From Lysobacter solisilvae (GTDB taxonomy: Bacteria > Pseudomonadota > Gammaproteobacteria > Xanthomonadales > Xanthomonadaceae), in contig NZ_CP071518.1 in the NCBI RefSeq assembly GCF_016613535.2, positions 1,426,001 to 1,490,000 of the forward strand: 64,000 bases of DNA, read 5' to 3'. The translations under genes were made by a program, and so were the position numbers. Under the pieces are notes generated by a model. That model was not told the DNA's origin and did not search any database. It saw nothing but the letters and a program-made list of their open reading frames with translations. Numbering within the stretch: position 1 is the first letter of the stretch; the number at the start of each line of letters is the position of its first letter. Of this stretch, positions 1 to 10,130 are shown piece by piece.

Positions 1-1183
1 GGGCGGGCGGGGCCTCGGCCGGTGATGACATTTGACCGCCGGCGTTCGGAGCGGCGCTGGTTGTCGACGCAGACGCGGCCGACGGCGTGGTCGCGGCGAT
101 CGACGTGCCGCTGCCGGAGGTGCCGTCGACGGGCGTGCCTTCTACAGACGTGCTCTCTACAGACGTGCTCTCGACAGACGCGGTGCCGCCCGGCAGCTCG
201 GCGGCCGCCGACCCCGCGGCGGCCGTCAGCGTGCCCGCCGGCAGCGACAGTGCCACCGTGCGCGTCATCGGCGGGTAGCAGATCCCGTCGGTCTGGCAAC
301 CCTCGAAATTCGCGGTCAGCGTGACCCGCGCGGCGCCAGTGCCGGTGCGCACCAGGGGGAGCGGCAGCTCGATCGGCTGGAAGTACACGACCACCTGGCC
401 GAAATGTTCGTCGCGGTGCGCCGCGCCGCGCGGCCAGGGCGCGCGCCCCGCCGTGATGCCCGCCTTCGCCGCGGCGGCGTCGAGCTTCAGCGAGGTCTTG
501 TCGCGATACAGGTAGTAGCCGGGCGCGGGACTGAAGCGAAGCAGGAGCGTGTTGCCGTCGCCGACGATGGCTTCGAATCCGAAGGCCTGCTCGGGGGGCA
601 GGGGCGCGGCGTCCACCGCTCCGGGCCCGGCGGGCGGCAGCAGGCCGCGGCCCACGGGCGGGCCCGACGCGCGGCCGAACAGGTTGGGGAATGCAGGCGA
701 ATCCGCCGCCGCGGCCGCGCCGGCGAGTGGGACGGTCAGGGTGCGGGTCTGCGGCGGATAGCAGATGCCGGCATCGGCGCAGCCCTGGTAGCGCACGCGC
801 AGGGTGGCGGTCGCGCCGGTGGCCTTGCCGGGCAGCATCGCGACCAGTTCGTTGCGGTAGGTCTCCACCCGCCCGAAAAACTCGTCCTGGTGCACTTCGC
901 CGGCCGGCAGCTGCAGCGCCTGTGCGTCGAATCCCTTCTCGGCCTGCACCTTGATCTGGTGGCGATACAGATAGCAGCCGGGCGCGACCTTCCAGGCCAG
1001 CCGGATCGCTCCATCGGACGGAGCGCTGGCCTGCAGGACGAAGGCCTCCTCGACCGCCATCAGGTCCTGGTCATCGGTGCAGCTACCCGCGCGCGCCGGC
1101 GTCGGCAGCAGCAGGCTGCAGGCGCTGAGGACGAAGGCGAAAGCGGCGGACAGGCGCCGGCCGGAGGTGGAGGAAACAGGCAT
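1..1183 (-). CDS. dsbD: Thiol:disulfide interchange protein DsbD, N-terminal part (gene runs off the window)
   Basis: Inner-membrane thiol reductase that passes electrons from cytoplasmic thioredoxin to periplasmic partners such as DsbC and the cytochrome c maturation system. Only the first 394 residues are present; the membrane and C-terminal thioredoxin domains lie outside the window. A signal peptide covers about residues 1-32 (cleavage near TPARA). Two copies of the DsbD-alpha immunoglobulin-like domain follow. Each has the reactive cysteine pair spaced by six in a GC-x4-GICYPP context (about C135/C141 and C296/C302). A Ser/Thr/Val/Glu-rich linker with SVEST repeats follows at about residues 335-360. 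The ATG (1181-1183) shares one base with the cutA stop (TGATG), indicating translational coupling. The reading frame is open throughout. Identity is secure; the duplicated alpha domain is the notable point. Confidence 0.9.
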   Translation of the reverse strand, partial: MPVSSTSGRRLSAAFAFVLSACSLLLPTPARAGSCTDDQDLMAVEEAFVLQASAPSDGAIRLAWKVAPGCYLYRHQIKVQAEKGFDAQALQLPAGEVHQDEFFGRVETYRNELVAMLPGKATGATATLRVRYQGCADAGICYPPQTRTLTVPLAGAAAAADSPAFPNLFGRASGPPVGRGLLPPAGPGAVDAAPLPPEQAFGFEAIVGDGNTLLLRFSPAPGYYLYRDKTSLKLDAAAAKAGITAGRAPWPRGAAHRDEHFGQVVVYFQPIELPLPLVRTGTGAARVTLTANFEGCQTDGICYPPMTRTVALSLPAGTLTAAAGSAAAELPGGTASVESTSVESTSVEGTPVDGTSGSGTSIAATTPSAASASTTSAAPNAGGQMSSPAEAPPA

Positions 1184-1521
1184 CAGGTCAAGGTGTCGTC
1201 GTCGCGGGGGGAGGTCTGCGCCGCCACCCACGCCAGGTAATCGGGCAGGCCGGCGCGCACTTCGACCGCGACCAGCTCCGGCAGTTCATACGGATGCAGC
1301 TGGCGCAGGCGCGCGGTCAGCGCCTCCATACGTTCGCCCGTGGTCTTGATCAGCAGAAGTACTTCGCTGGCGGTTTCGACCGCGCCCTGCCAGCGGTAGG
1401 TGGATGCCACGCCGGGCAGCTGGTTGACGCAGGCCGCCAGGCCTTCCTCGACCAGCGTCCGTGCGATCGCGGCCGCGGTTTCGGCGTCGGGGCAGGTGCT
1501 GCAGGCGAGCAGGACGGTCAT
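1183..1521 (-). CDS. cutA: Divalent-cation tolerance protein CutA
   Basis: Small trimeric cytosolic protein of the CutA1 family, linked to tolerance of divalent metal ions; its exact biochemical role is still debated. The product is 112 residues, the usual family length. It shows the family signatures LLACSTCPD near the N-terminus, a GLAACVNQ segment, TYRWQG, a LLIKT strand and HPYELPE near residue 85. The start chosen is the ATG at 1519-1521, where the family normally begins; an upstream in-frame ATG would add 16 atypical residues. It overlaps dsbD by one base. The groES/groEL-cutA-dsbD neighbourhood is the one I associate with Xanthomonadaceae. Confidence 0.93.
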   Translation of the reverse strand: MTVLLACSTCPDAETAAAIARTLVEEGLAACVNQLPGVASTYRWQGAVETASEVLLLIKTTGERMEALTARLRQLHPYELPELVAVEVRAGLPDYLAWVAAQTSPRDDDTLT

Positions 1522-1726
1522 GGGTTGCAATTGTACGGGGATGGTCCGGGGGCGACCCGACGTGGCCATCGTGACCGCCAGTCGGCCGGAGCCGGCACCC
1601 GGCGGGGGGCGCCGGGGCCGTCATGGACGCAACCCGATCCGGGCCGAGGGTCCGCCGCCTCGCATCGGCGGATGGGGGGCCGCACCGGCGAGGGGCGGTG
1701 GCCCGGCCGGTGCGGTTCGCGTCGCG

Positions 1727-3494
1727 TCAGTTGAGCTGGCAACTGGCTGGTTTGGCCGAATTGAACAGCGCCGCCGTCGCCCACTCCGGGTGGTCGATGA
1801 AGGGGTTGCGGTTGCCCTGGAAGCTGTACACCACCTCGTTGCGTTCGCGCTCGTGCGCATCCGGCGGGTCCGCCTGGTGCCAGGGCCAGCAGGGTCGAGA
1901 GCAGGCCCATGTACGCCGGCGAGGCTGAGGTGATCACGATCCGGCTGCGGTCGTCGGTCAGTTCCAGATCCGGTTCGGACTGGTTGGTGTTGGGATCGCG
2001 GCCGCCTTCGTAGCGGATGGCCATGTAGAGCACGCCGCGCGCGATGTCGCCCTTGCGGTGGCCCCAGGCCTGGAACGATCCGCCGTTGCCGTCGGGCCCC
2101 TTCACCCAGTTGGAATTGCCCGGATACACGCCGCTGCCGCCGCCGAAACCGCCGTTGGCTTCGGTCACCCGCTCGCCGCAGCCCGCGGCAACGGCGCAGT
2201 CCGCATAGGGCTTGTTGCCGCGATCGGCATTCCAGGTCGTGTCGCTGAGGTAGAGCATGTGGGTGTCGGTGTACGGCGCGTACGGCAGCCCCATGTCGCC
2301 GGTCGTGCTGCCAAAGCCCAGCGAGTTGGGCCAGGTGTGTTCGCGGTTGTAGGTCAGCCCGGTACCGGTGCCGGCGCGTTCGCTGCCCTTGAGATAGCTG
2401 CGGTTGCGGTACACATCCAGGACGCGGCCCGCGTTGGCCGGATCCTCGTCGGCGATCTCCAGGATGCTCCAGGTGTTGGTGGTGCCGCCGCTGTAAGGGT
2501 AGGCGGTATGGCCGCGGATCGTGGCGTGCAGGGAGCAGCGCAGCTGGCCCGCGCTGGAGGTGTTGACGTGCGCGTAGTAGCCGGTGCCGCCACTGCTGGC
2601 GACGGTGAAGCCCACGACCCGGTCCTGCGCGAGCTTCGCGCCGCCGCTGTCGGTGACCTGCAGCGCGCGCACGGTAAACGTGCAGCTCTCGTTGCCGGCC
2701 AGCGTGGCGCCCGTGCTGATCGCGAAGCTGCTGCCGCTGGCCGGGTGGCTCAGAGGGACAGTTCCCGACTGCGTGCACTGCAGCGCGAACGCGCCGCTGG
2801 ACAAGGTCACCGGCTCGCTGAAACTCACGGCCAGGTCGCTGGCCGGCGCGACACCCGTCGCCCCATCGGTGGGCGTCGTGGCGGTGATGGTCGGGGGTGG
2901 ATTGGGCGCAATGAAGCCCTGGTTGCGGTTGCAGGTGCCAAACGTATGCGCCGTCGAAGCCTGCCATGCGAATTGCGCGTAACGGTTGCCGCTGCCGCCC
3001 AGTTGCAGCGACGTGCCCGCCGGCGTAGAGCCGGTTTCGGAGACGGCCAGGTTGGTGCTGGTGCGACCCGCGGCCGGGCCGCTGGCGGCCGTCACCGGGC
3101 CTTCGTAGCTGAGGAACTGCACCAGCCCGCCGGCGGCGTCGACCAGCGCGACGGCATCGTTGGCGCCGTTCTGGATGCCGTTGGCGGGGTAGCTGACGGT
3201 GGCCACCCGCACCGGCGCGCCGCAGGTCACCAGGCTGCCGGTGGGCACCGGGTCATTGTCGTAGGCCACCGCGGCCGACGGCGTGCTGCCGTTGTACAGA
3301 TGGACGCGGTAGCCGGCCAGGCTTTCGCCGGCGGTGGCCACGATCTCGATGCGTTCGCCGACGTCGCCGCTGGCGGTGGCATCGTCGTAGTGGATCTCGT
3401 TGATGAAGACTTCGGCCAGGGCGCGGCCCGGCGTGGTGAGGAGAACGACGGCGCATGCGCCGGCGGCAATGCTGCGAACGATCCTGGACGACAT
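1727..3494 (-). pseudogene. Secreted endonuclease I-family nuclease with a C-terminal frameshift
   Basis: Extracellular or periplasmic nuclease of the EndA/NucM type. Residues 1-27 form a signal peptide. A FINEIHYDD segment (lamin-tail-like domain) follows, then a bacterial Ig-like domain around residues 200-295 (SFSEPVTLSSGAF). The Endonuclease_1 domain holds the catalytic stretch YNREHTWPNS near residue 385. At about residue 536 the frame breaks: a run of three G on the plus strand (1883-1885) where two would keep the frame. Removing one base restores the family ending LLAWHQAD..RNPFIDHPEW and a TGA at 1727-1729. Read as it stands, translation instead continues about 120 residues in a foreign frame into the cutA region. 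This is either a true pseudogene or a homopolymer sequencing error; the rest of the gene looks intact. Confidence 0.85.
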
Positions 3495-3585
3495 CCCTGT
3501 AGCTCCCGTGCGGCGGAACGGGCGACTCTAGCCAGCGCGTATGACAACCCGCACGCGGCGGTGCGGCAACGCCATGGCCGCCGCC

Positions 3586-3984
3586 TCAGGCGCGCGTGCC
3601 GCCCGCGCGACGGCCGGTCCGCAGCGAGGCCAGCTGCTCGATAACTTCCACCAGCGGTGCCCGCGACCGGGTGGGCGCGTCGCGGAAGGCCAGGATCAGC
3701 CGCAGCTCGATGGGATCCTCGATGAGGAGTGCATCCGCCGCGGCCACCGAGTCCAGGGCCGTGTCCTCCGACAGGCTCATCTTGCCGCGTCCCGTGGCGA
3801 GCCACTCGAACTGCACGCCGCAGGCCATGGCCAGCTCGCGCATGTGGGTCACGCTGGGGTGCTTGCCGTTGTTGGCTTCCCAGTGGCTCACCGCGCTGCG
3901 CTGGACCCCGACGGCGGTCGCCAGCGCGGCCTGGGACAGCCCGGCATGGCGGCGGGCGAGGCGGATGCGTTGTTGCGAAGTCAT
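3586..3984 (-). CDS. Xre-family helix-turn-helix transcriptional regulator
   Basis: Small cytosolic DNA-binding protein of 132 residues. The N-terminal half is a Cro/cI helix-turn-helix (RLARRHAGLSQAALATAVGV, then RSAVSHWEANNGKHPS). The C-terminal part is short, acidic then basic, without a recognised ligand domain. The ATG at 3982-3984 is preceded by an AAGGAGG Shine-Dalgarno about 11 bases upstream, which decides the start over an upstream in-frame ATG. Its upstream region contains two GTTACC repeats that could be its own operator. Targets are unknown; the gene stands alone between the nuclease and the sRNA-like region. Confidence 0.85.
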   Translation of the reverse strand: MTSQQRIRLARRHAGLSQAALATAVGVQRSAVSHWEANNGKHPSVTHMRELAMACGVQFEWLATGRGKMSLSEDTALDSVAAADALLIEDPIELRLILAFRDAPTRSRAPLVEVIEQLASLRTGRRAGGTRA

Positions 3985-4043
3985 GCCCTGGATCCCCTCC
4001 TTGAGGCCGGCACCGCAGCCAAAAGCGGCCAGAACCGGCAAAT

Positions 4044-4067
4044 GTTACCTAAATTCACCTCGTTACC
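4044..4067 (-). promoter_or_regulatory. Possible operator of the Xre regulator (repeated GTTACC)
   Basis: GTTACC occurs at 4044-4049 and again at 4062-4067, with 18 bp between starts (nearly two helical turns). The sequence between them is A/T-rich against a G+C-rich background. It lies about 60-80 bp upstream of the regulator start, where autoregulation would act. The spacing fits a dimer bound on one helix face. This is inferred from position and repetition only. Confidence 0.35.
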
Positions 4068-4231
4068 AAAAGACACCATACGACGTGCGCTCTTGGTCAC
4101 CCTCGTCCAGTGTGAATCGACGCGGAATCCACAAATCATGTGGTATTGGAGGCCGCCCGATACCCAAAGTCAACAAATGAGACGTGCCTCACAGTAGACA
4201 TCGCCGGGGGATCGGCGGAGATTGGACTCGT

Positions 4232-4359
4232 CCGGCAAGGATGTCGGCGTCGACAAGAGGTCAGGTAAGGAGACGCGGCGCAGGAGCGCGCCGAGCTGAG
4301 GACGGCCCTCTCCAAGCCAGAAAGAGCGCGAACCCCTGTCCGCGCTCTTTCTTTTTTTT
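4232..4359 (+). ncRNA. Candidate small RNA, unit A of a tandem pair
   Basis: About 128 bp that aligns with unit B (4423-4535). Shared blocks in order are CCGGCAAG, a GCGGCGCAGGA block, GCCCTC and GCCAGAAAG, ending in an intrinsic terminator (stem 4321-4330/4341-4350, then eight T). No convincing coding frame or start with a Shine-Dalgarno lies inside. The nearest plus-strand gene, groES, has its own promoter further down, so these terminators do not end a known gene. The 5' end is not fixed by a clear promoter. A tandem homologous pair, each with its own terminator, is typical of duplicated bacterial sRNA genes. Confidence 0.5.
4319..4359 (+). terminator. Intrinsic terminator of unit A
   Basis: A perfect 10-bp stem (AAAGAGCGCG with CGCGCTCTTT) around a 10-base loop, followed by C and eight T (4352-4359). 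It is a strong Rho-independent terminator on the plus strand with no annotated gene directly upstream. Confidence 0.85.
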
Positions 4360-4422
4360 GAGGGCCCCGGAAACCGCCGATTTCGGGACCCAAGGACGCC
4401 CACACGGGCCGAATAAACAGGA

Positions 4423-4535
4423 CCGGCAAGACATTGATGTCGCCAGGCTCGGGGAAAGCGGCGCAGGACGGCGCCAGGCTGACGAGCCCTCCAGGCCAGA
4501 AAGGGCGCGAACTCCGGTTCGCGCCCTTTCTTTTT
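4423..4535 (+). ncRNA. Candidate small RNA, unit B of a tandem pair
   Basis: Second copy of the unit described at 4232-4359. It keeps the GCGGCGCAGGA, GCCCTC and GCCAGAAAG blocks and ends in its own terminator. The terminator stem carries compensatory changes relative to unit A (GGGCGCG with CGCGCCC in place of GAGCGCG with CGCGCTC), which suggests that the structure is under selection. It ends about 80 bp before the groESL heat-shock promoter. Confidence 0.5.
4500..4535 (+). terminator. Intrinsic terminator of unit B
   Basis: A 13-bp stem (AAAGGGCGCGAAC, 4500-4512, with GTTCGCGCCCTTT, 4517-4529), a TCCG tetraloop and a CTTTTT tail. It also insulates groESL from upstream transcription. Confidence 0.88.
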
Positions 4536-4617
4536 GCGCGCGCGGCCACACCTTCGGGGCTGGCCGCAGTCGCGTGGCCCCCCGGATAGCCCTTCCCGAC
4601 GGCAATTTCGCCTCGGG

Positions 4618-4648
4618 CCCTTGAAACGCTGAACGCCGCCCCCCATCT
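4618..4648 (+). promoter_or_regulatory. Sigma-32-type heat-shock promoter of groESL
   Basis: CCCTTGAA at 4618-4625 and CCCCATCT at 4641-4648 match the RpoH (sigma-32) -35 and -10 consensus, with 15 bp between CTTGAA and CCCCAT. Transcription would start near 4655, about 110 bp upstream of groES, placing the CIRCE element inside the untranslated leader. Heat induction by RpoH would thus be layered on HrcA repression. Confidence 0.8.
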
Positions 4649-4689
4649 GCTGCCAGTCCCGGCTCGCCGGGTCTTTCTACGCCCCGTTT

Positions 4690-4716
4690 CTGGCACTCCC
4701 TTGGGGCGAGTGCCAA
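4690..4716 (+). promoter_or_regulatory. CIRCE operator (HrcA binding site)
   Basis: Inverted repeat TGGCACTC-N9-GAGTGCCA at 4691-4715, differing from the consensus TTAGCACTC-N9-GAGTGCTAA only in the outer bases and keeping the exact 9-bp spacer. It sits in the groES leader, the normal place for HrcA repression of groESL. hrcA itself is not in this window. Confidence 0.9.
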
Positions 4717-4764
4717 TTGCGGAGCATTTTTCCCGCCTTTCCAAAGACTTATGTGAGGGTTGCC

Positions 4765-5052
4765 ATGAATATCAAGCCGCTGTTCGACCGCGTGGTCATC
4801 AAGCGCATGGAAGAAGAGAAGCTGTCCGCGGGCGGCATCGTGATCCCGGATTCGGCCACCGAGAAGCCGATCAAGGGTGAAGTCGTCGCCGTCGGCGACG
4901 GCAAGGTGTTCGACAACGGCAACGTCCGCGCGCCGAAGGTCAAGGTCGGCGACAAGGTCCTGTTCGGCAAGTACAGCGGCACGGAAGTGAAGCTGGACGG
5001 CAACGAATACCTGGTGGTGAAGGAAGACGACATCTTCGCCCTCATCGGCTGA
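4765..5052 (+). CDS. groES: Co-chaperonin GroES (Hsp10)
   Basis: Heptameric lid of the GroEL chaperonin; caps the folding chamber in an ATP-dependent cycle in the cytosol. The 95 residues are full length. [14 protein letters not shown] at the start, the mobile loop around residues 16-32 ([15 protein letters not shown]), GEVVAVG and the closing EDDIFALI are all family hallmarks. The ATG at 4765 is preceded by GAGGG. groEL follows after 128 bp in the same operon, under the RpoH-type promoter and CIRCE operator upstream. Confidence 0.98.
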   Translation: MNIKPLFDRVVIKRMEEEKLSAGGIVIPDSATEKPIKGEVVAVGDGKVFDNGNVRAPKVKVGDKVLFGKYSGTEVKLDGNEYLVVKEDDIFALIG

Positions 5053-5168
5053 TGTCACGGGCGCAGGCGCCCGCCGGGGCCGGCACGAGCGTACCGCCGC
5101 TTGCCCGCCCCGAAGGGCTCTCCGCCGCCGCTTCGCACCTGCCTCCCCATTCCCATTTCCGCTTCTGA

Positions 5169-6821
<1,653 letters not shown>

Positions 6822-6852
6822 TTCCGCTCCCGCGCATTCGCGCAGTTGGAAG

Positions 6853-6882
6853 AGCCCCGCAGCGATGCGGGGCTTTTCTTTT
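6853..6882 (+). terminator. Intrinsic terminator of groESL
   Basis: Stem AGCCCCGC (6853-6860) with GCGGGGCT (6867-6874), a six-base loop and a TTTTCTTTT tail, 31 bp after the groEL stop. Confidence 0.92.
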
Positions 6883-7344
6883 GTTGGCCGCACGGCATGG
6901 GCCGTTTGTCGCGTCCGGCTCGACCGTGCGGGCCGCCATGAAACGCAGGGTTTGGCGCCTGCGCACACATCCGGCATGGAACATGCAGCGCATGGGCGCG
7001 CACGTGGATCCTGTTGGCGCGCGGACGCGCGATCATTGTCGTGAAGGCGATGTATTCGCATAAGGCCTGCCACCTGATGCGTGAAACATGCGTCGCGTTG
7101 CACCGTTCGTCGCGCGATGACGAAAGTCATGCCACTTCCGGCACTGCCTTGCATCGTTTCGCGGGCGCATAACGTCCCTGCCGATCCAAACACATCGGCT
7201 GCCCGCGACACTTCGATCATGCAGCGGGCGACGAACGTGCAATGCCGCAATGCGGCGCCCTCTTGCGATGCGCATTTCGCATCCGACGGGCATGCACACA
7301 CTCAGTCGCGGACGCACAGCGTCCACCCAAACGAGGACACGCAG
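6883..7344 (+). other. Intergenic region without a supported gene
   Basis: About 460 bp between the groESL terminator and the small secreted protein. Frames here lack the codon pattern of neighbouring genes. It probably carries the promoter of the downstream gene, but I cannot place it with confidence. Confidence 0.5.
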
Positions 7345-7662
7345 ATGAAAAGAAAGACAACGTTGAGCCTGCTGCTCGTGCTGGCCGCTGCGGCCGCACC
7401 GGGTATCGCAATGGCGGGCAACGCCCAGGCAAAGGCGCTGGCCAAGGCTGTGGGCATCAGTGAAACCGAAGTTCGCCAGCTGATGGGCTGGTCGCCCCTC
7501 ACGTACTACCAGTTCCGCCAGGACCATTCGCGCACGTCGGCGAAGGTCATTCGCGCGCTGGGCCAGGACCGCTATGACCGGCTGATGGCCGGACAGCCGA
7601 TCCTGATTGAAGGCGAGATGGACGGCCGCCGGGTGGCGTTCGAAGTGCAACTGGGCCGTTGA
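7345..7662 (+). CDS. Small secreted or periplasmic protein of unknown function
   Basis: 105 residues. Residues 1-24 are a clear signal peptide (Lys/Arg start, Leu/Ala-rich core, cleavage near GIAMAG). The mature part is helical and charged (AKALAKAVGISETEVRQLMGW, with YDRLMAGQPI later) with no domain I recognise. A GAGGA Shine-Dalgarno precedes the ATG at 7345. A 10-bp stem (7690-7699 with 7713-7722) just after the stop may end the transcript, though it lacks a U tract. It is a single gene with no obvious operon partner. Confidence 0.65.
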   Translation: MKRKTTLSLLLVLAAAAAPGIAMAGNAQAKALAKAVGISETEVRQLMGWSPLTYYQFRQDHSRTSAKVIRALGQDRYDRLMAGQPILIEGEMDGRRVAFEVQLGR

Positions 7663-8492
7663 GAGCCCCCAGGCAACGCGCACGAGCCCGCGGATGCGGA
7701 TGGCGGTGACGCCCGCATCCGCGAGGCAGTGCGGAGTGAAAGACAACGAGTGAGACAAGCCCGCCACGCGCCTGGCAACCAGGACGCGTGGATCAGGCGC
7801 GCACGATGACGGGTAAGGCGCACGCTGCAGGCTTGCGGCGATCGGGGATTGGGCGCTGAGGAGTGATGGTCAGCCGGGGTGCGCAATTGCGGCTGCACCG
7901 CGTACAGCGGGCGGTCGTGTGCGAGATCGCTTCACTCCGCGTGCATCCCCTGCGTGGGTGACCCCCGCCAAAAAGATTATCGTCGGATGGCCACCCGTGT
8001 GTCGGCGCCTTCGGACCTGACCCATGGCAACACCGCGGCCGAGACACCATCGCGCCCGGATTTCTCGCTGACATCCCGTCGCCAATTGGCGTCCGTCGTC
8101 CACGCCGTGGTGCTGGTGGCGGCCCCTGCGGCGATCCCATCTTCGCGTGGCGTTGTCGATCGCACGTCGGGATCGCCCGAGGGAGTTGACTCCGAAGTGC
8201 GTCTACGTGTCCGCGATGCACCGGTCCGACCTCGTTGAATCGCCTCCTCTCTGCCGCGGCCACGCGCCGAGTACCGGTGCAGTCGCGCCATGGGTCAGGC
8301 TCGCGCCCGCGCGACCAGCAGGCACGGCCATGACCTGGCTTCATCGCCGCCTGCGCTTGGGAAGGGGGCGGTCTTCCCGGTATCCCGCCGACGGGGACAT
8401 GGCGTCGCTGCGCCACCGGGGATGGCCAGCCGGTCGCGCGGTGCCCCCCGGATGGAGTTCAATGCGGCTTCCGCACCGGTGAAGGACAACCC
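7663..8492 (+). other. Long intergenic region without a supported gene
   Basis: About 830 bp. Apart from the hairpin near 7690-7722, I find no Shine-Dalgarno-backed frame, no protein family and no RNA motif. Codon positions show none of the strong third-base G/C bias seen in the flanking genes. It could be decayed coding sequence or a long regulatory region for the amine oxidase gene. Confidence 0.45.
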
Positions 8493-10094
8493 ATGGCACG
8501 CACCCCGCTTTTCAGCCTGCTCCAGCGCGCAGCCCGCATTGCCCGCGCCTCGACCCGCGTCGAAGCGCCGCTCGACGAGTTCCTGGATCGCGGCCGGCAG
8601 CTGCGGGTCGATGCCACCCGCCGGCGATTCCTGCAGGGCGCTGGCGCGGGCCTGGTGCTGACCGGTTGCGCGCAGTTGCCGCGACCCGCGGCCCCGACAG
8701 GCGACGAGGTTGTGATCGTGGGCGCCGGCATCGCAGGCCTCACCGCCGCGTGGCGCCTGCGCCAGGCCGGTGTTCGCGTGCGCGTGTTCGAGGCCAGCAC
8801 GCGCGTGGGCGGCCGCATGCTCAGCCTGCGCAATCACTTTCCCGACGGCCAGGTAGTGGAACTGGGCGGCGAGCTGATCGACACCGGCCACATGCGCATG
8901 CGCACGCTGGCCAGGGAACTGGACCTGGTGCTGGACGATCTGCTCGAGGGCGACTCCGGCCACGATGCCTGGCATTTCGACGGGCGCGCGGTGGGCGAGG
9001 ATGAAATCGTGCGCGCCTTCGTCCCGGTCGCGCGCGCGATCGAGCTCGACGTGGCCACGCTGGGCGACGGCGATCTGGACTATCGCGACACAAACCCGGC
9101 ATTCCGGGCGCTGGACGGGATCTCGATCACGCAGTGGCTGGAGCGCAACGGTGTCAGTGGCTGGCTGCGCGAACTGATCGAGGTGGCGTACACGACCGAG
9201 ATGGGCCTCGAAGCCGACGAGCAGTCGGCCTTGAACCTGCTGACCTTCGCCGGCACGGACGACCCGGACGCGTTCCGCATCTTCGGCGAGAGCGACGAGC
9301 GTTTCCACGTGCGCGGCGGCAATGACCTGGTGGTGCAGGCGATCGGGCAGCGGATGAGCGACGCGATCACGACGGGCGAGGTACTGGAATCGGTCACCGC
9401 GCGCGGAGATGGCTACGCGCTGTCGTTCCGGACCGGCACGGCATCGCGTGAAGTACAGGCGCGACAGGTGATCCTCGCGATGCCCTTCACGCTGCTGCGC
9501 GACGTGCGCATCGATGCGACACTGCCGGCACACAAGCGCCACGCGATCACGCAGCTGGCCTATGGCACCAATGCCAAGCTGATGATCGGGTACACGCGGC
9601 GGCCCTGGCGCGATCGCGGCGCCAACGGCGCGTCGATGAGCGACCTGTCGTACCAGACCACGTGGGAAACCTCGCGCAAGCAGGCCGGGGCCTCCGGCAT
9701 CCTCACCAACTTCACGGGCGGACGCCACGGCCTGGAGCTTGGGAAGGGCACGGCGCGCCAACAGGCCGACGCCGCCAGCGCCGCGTTGGAGCACGTGTTT
9801 CCCGGCGCGCTCGCCGCGCGCGAGGGCGCGCGCGAAGTGCGCATGCATTGGCCCACCCAGCCCTGGGCGCGCGGCAGCTACGCCTGTTTCCGGCCCGGCG
9901 ACTGGTCGAGCCTGCGTGGCGTGATGGGCGAGGCGGTTGGCGGCCTGCACTTCGCCGGTGAGCATTGCGCCCTGGAAACGCAGGGCTTCATGGAAGGAGG
10001 TTGCGAATCGGGCGAGATCGCGGCCAAGGAAGTGCTCGCGCAACGGGGCGTCGCGGTGCGAGCGTTCCCGCGCCTGCGTCGCGCGGCGGCCTGA
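8493..10094 (+). CDS. Exported flavin amine oxidase (FAD-dependent)
   Basis: FAD-dependent oxidoreductase of the amine-oxidase family (monoamine oxidase/phytoene desaturase fold), 533 residues; substrate unknown. A twin-arginine motif (TRRRFLQG, near residue 45) followed by a hydrophobic stretch and a lipobox-like LTGC suggests Tat export and lipid anchoring. The Rossmann dinucleotide motif VIVGAGIAGLTAAWRL begins near residue 74 and ends in an acidic residue (VFEAS). GGRMLS follows, and the C-terminal FAD-contact stretch GGLHFAGEH lies near residue 490. AAGGA precedes the ATG. No partner gene lies alongside. Confidence 0.85.
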   Translation: MARTPLFSLLQRAARIARASTRVEAPLDEFLDRGRQLRVDATRRRFLQGAGAGLVLTGCAQLPRPAAPTGDEVVIVGAGIAGLTAAWRLRQAGVRVRVFEASTRVGGRMLSLRNHFPDGQVVELGGELIDTGHMRMRTLARELDLVLDDLLEGDSGHDAWHFDGRAVGEDEIVRAFVPVARAIELDVATLGDGDLDYRDTNPAFRALDGISITQWLERNGVSGWLRELIEVAYTTEMGLEADEQSALNLLTFAGTDDPDAFRIFGESDERFHVRGGNDLVVQAIGQRMSDAITTGEVLESVTARGDGYALSFRTGTASREVQARQVILAMPFTLLRDVRIDATLPAHKRHAITQLAYGTNAKLMIGYTRRPWRDRGANGASMSDLSYQTTWETSRKQAGASGILTNFTGGRHGLELGKGTARQQADAASAALEHVFPGALAAREGAREVRMHWPTQPWARGSYACFRPGDWSSLRGVMGEAVGGLHFAGEHCALETQGFMEGGCESGEIAAKEVLAQRGVAVRAFPRLRRAAA

Positions 10095-10130
10095 GTAACC
10101 CCGGCAGCGCCGCGGCGCCGGGCCGCGCCG

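Noticed and set aside
7793..8416. A 207-residue minus-strand frame in the 7.7-8.5 kb gap
   Set aside because: No Shine-Dalgarno, no third-position G/C bias and no family; competing frames of similar length exist on the other strand.
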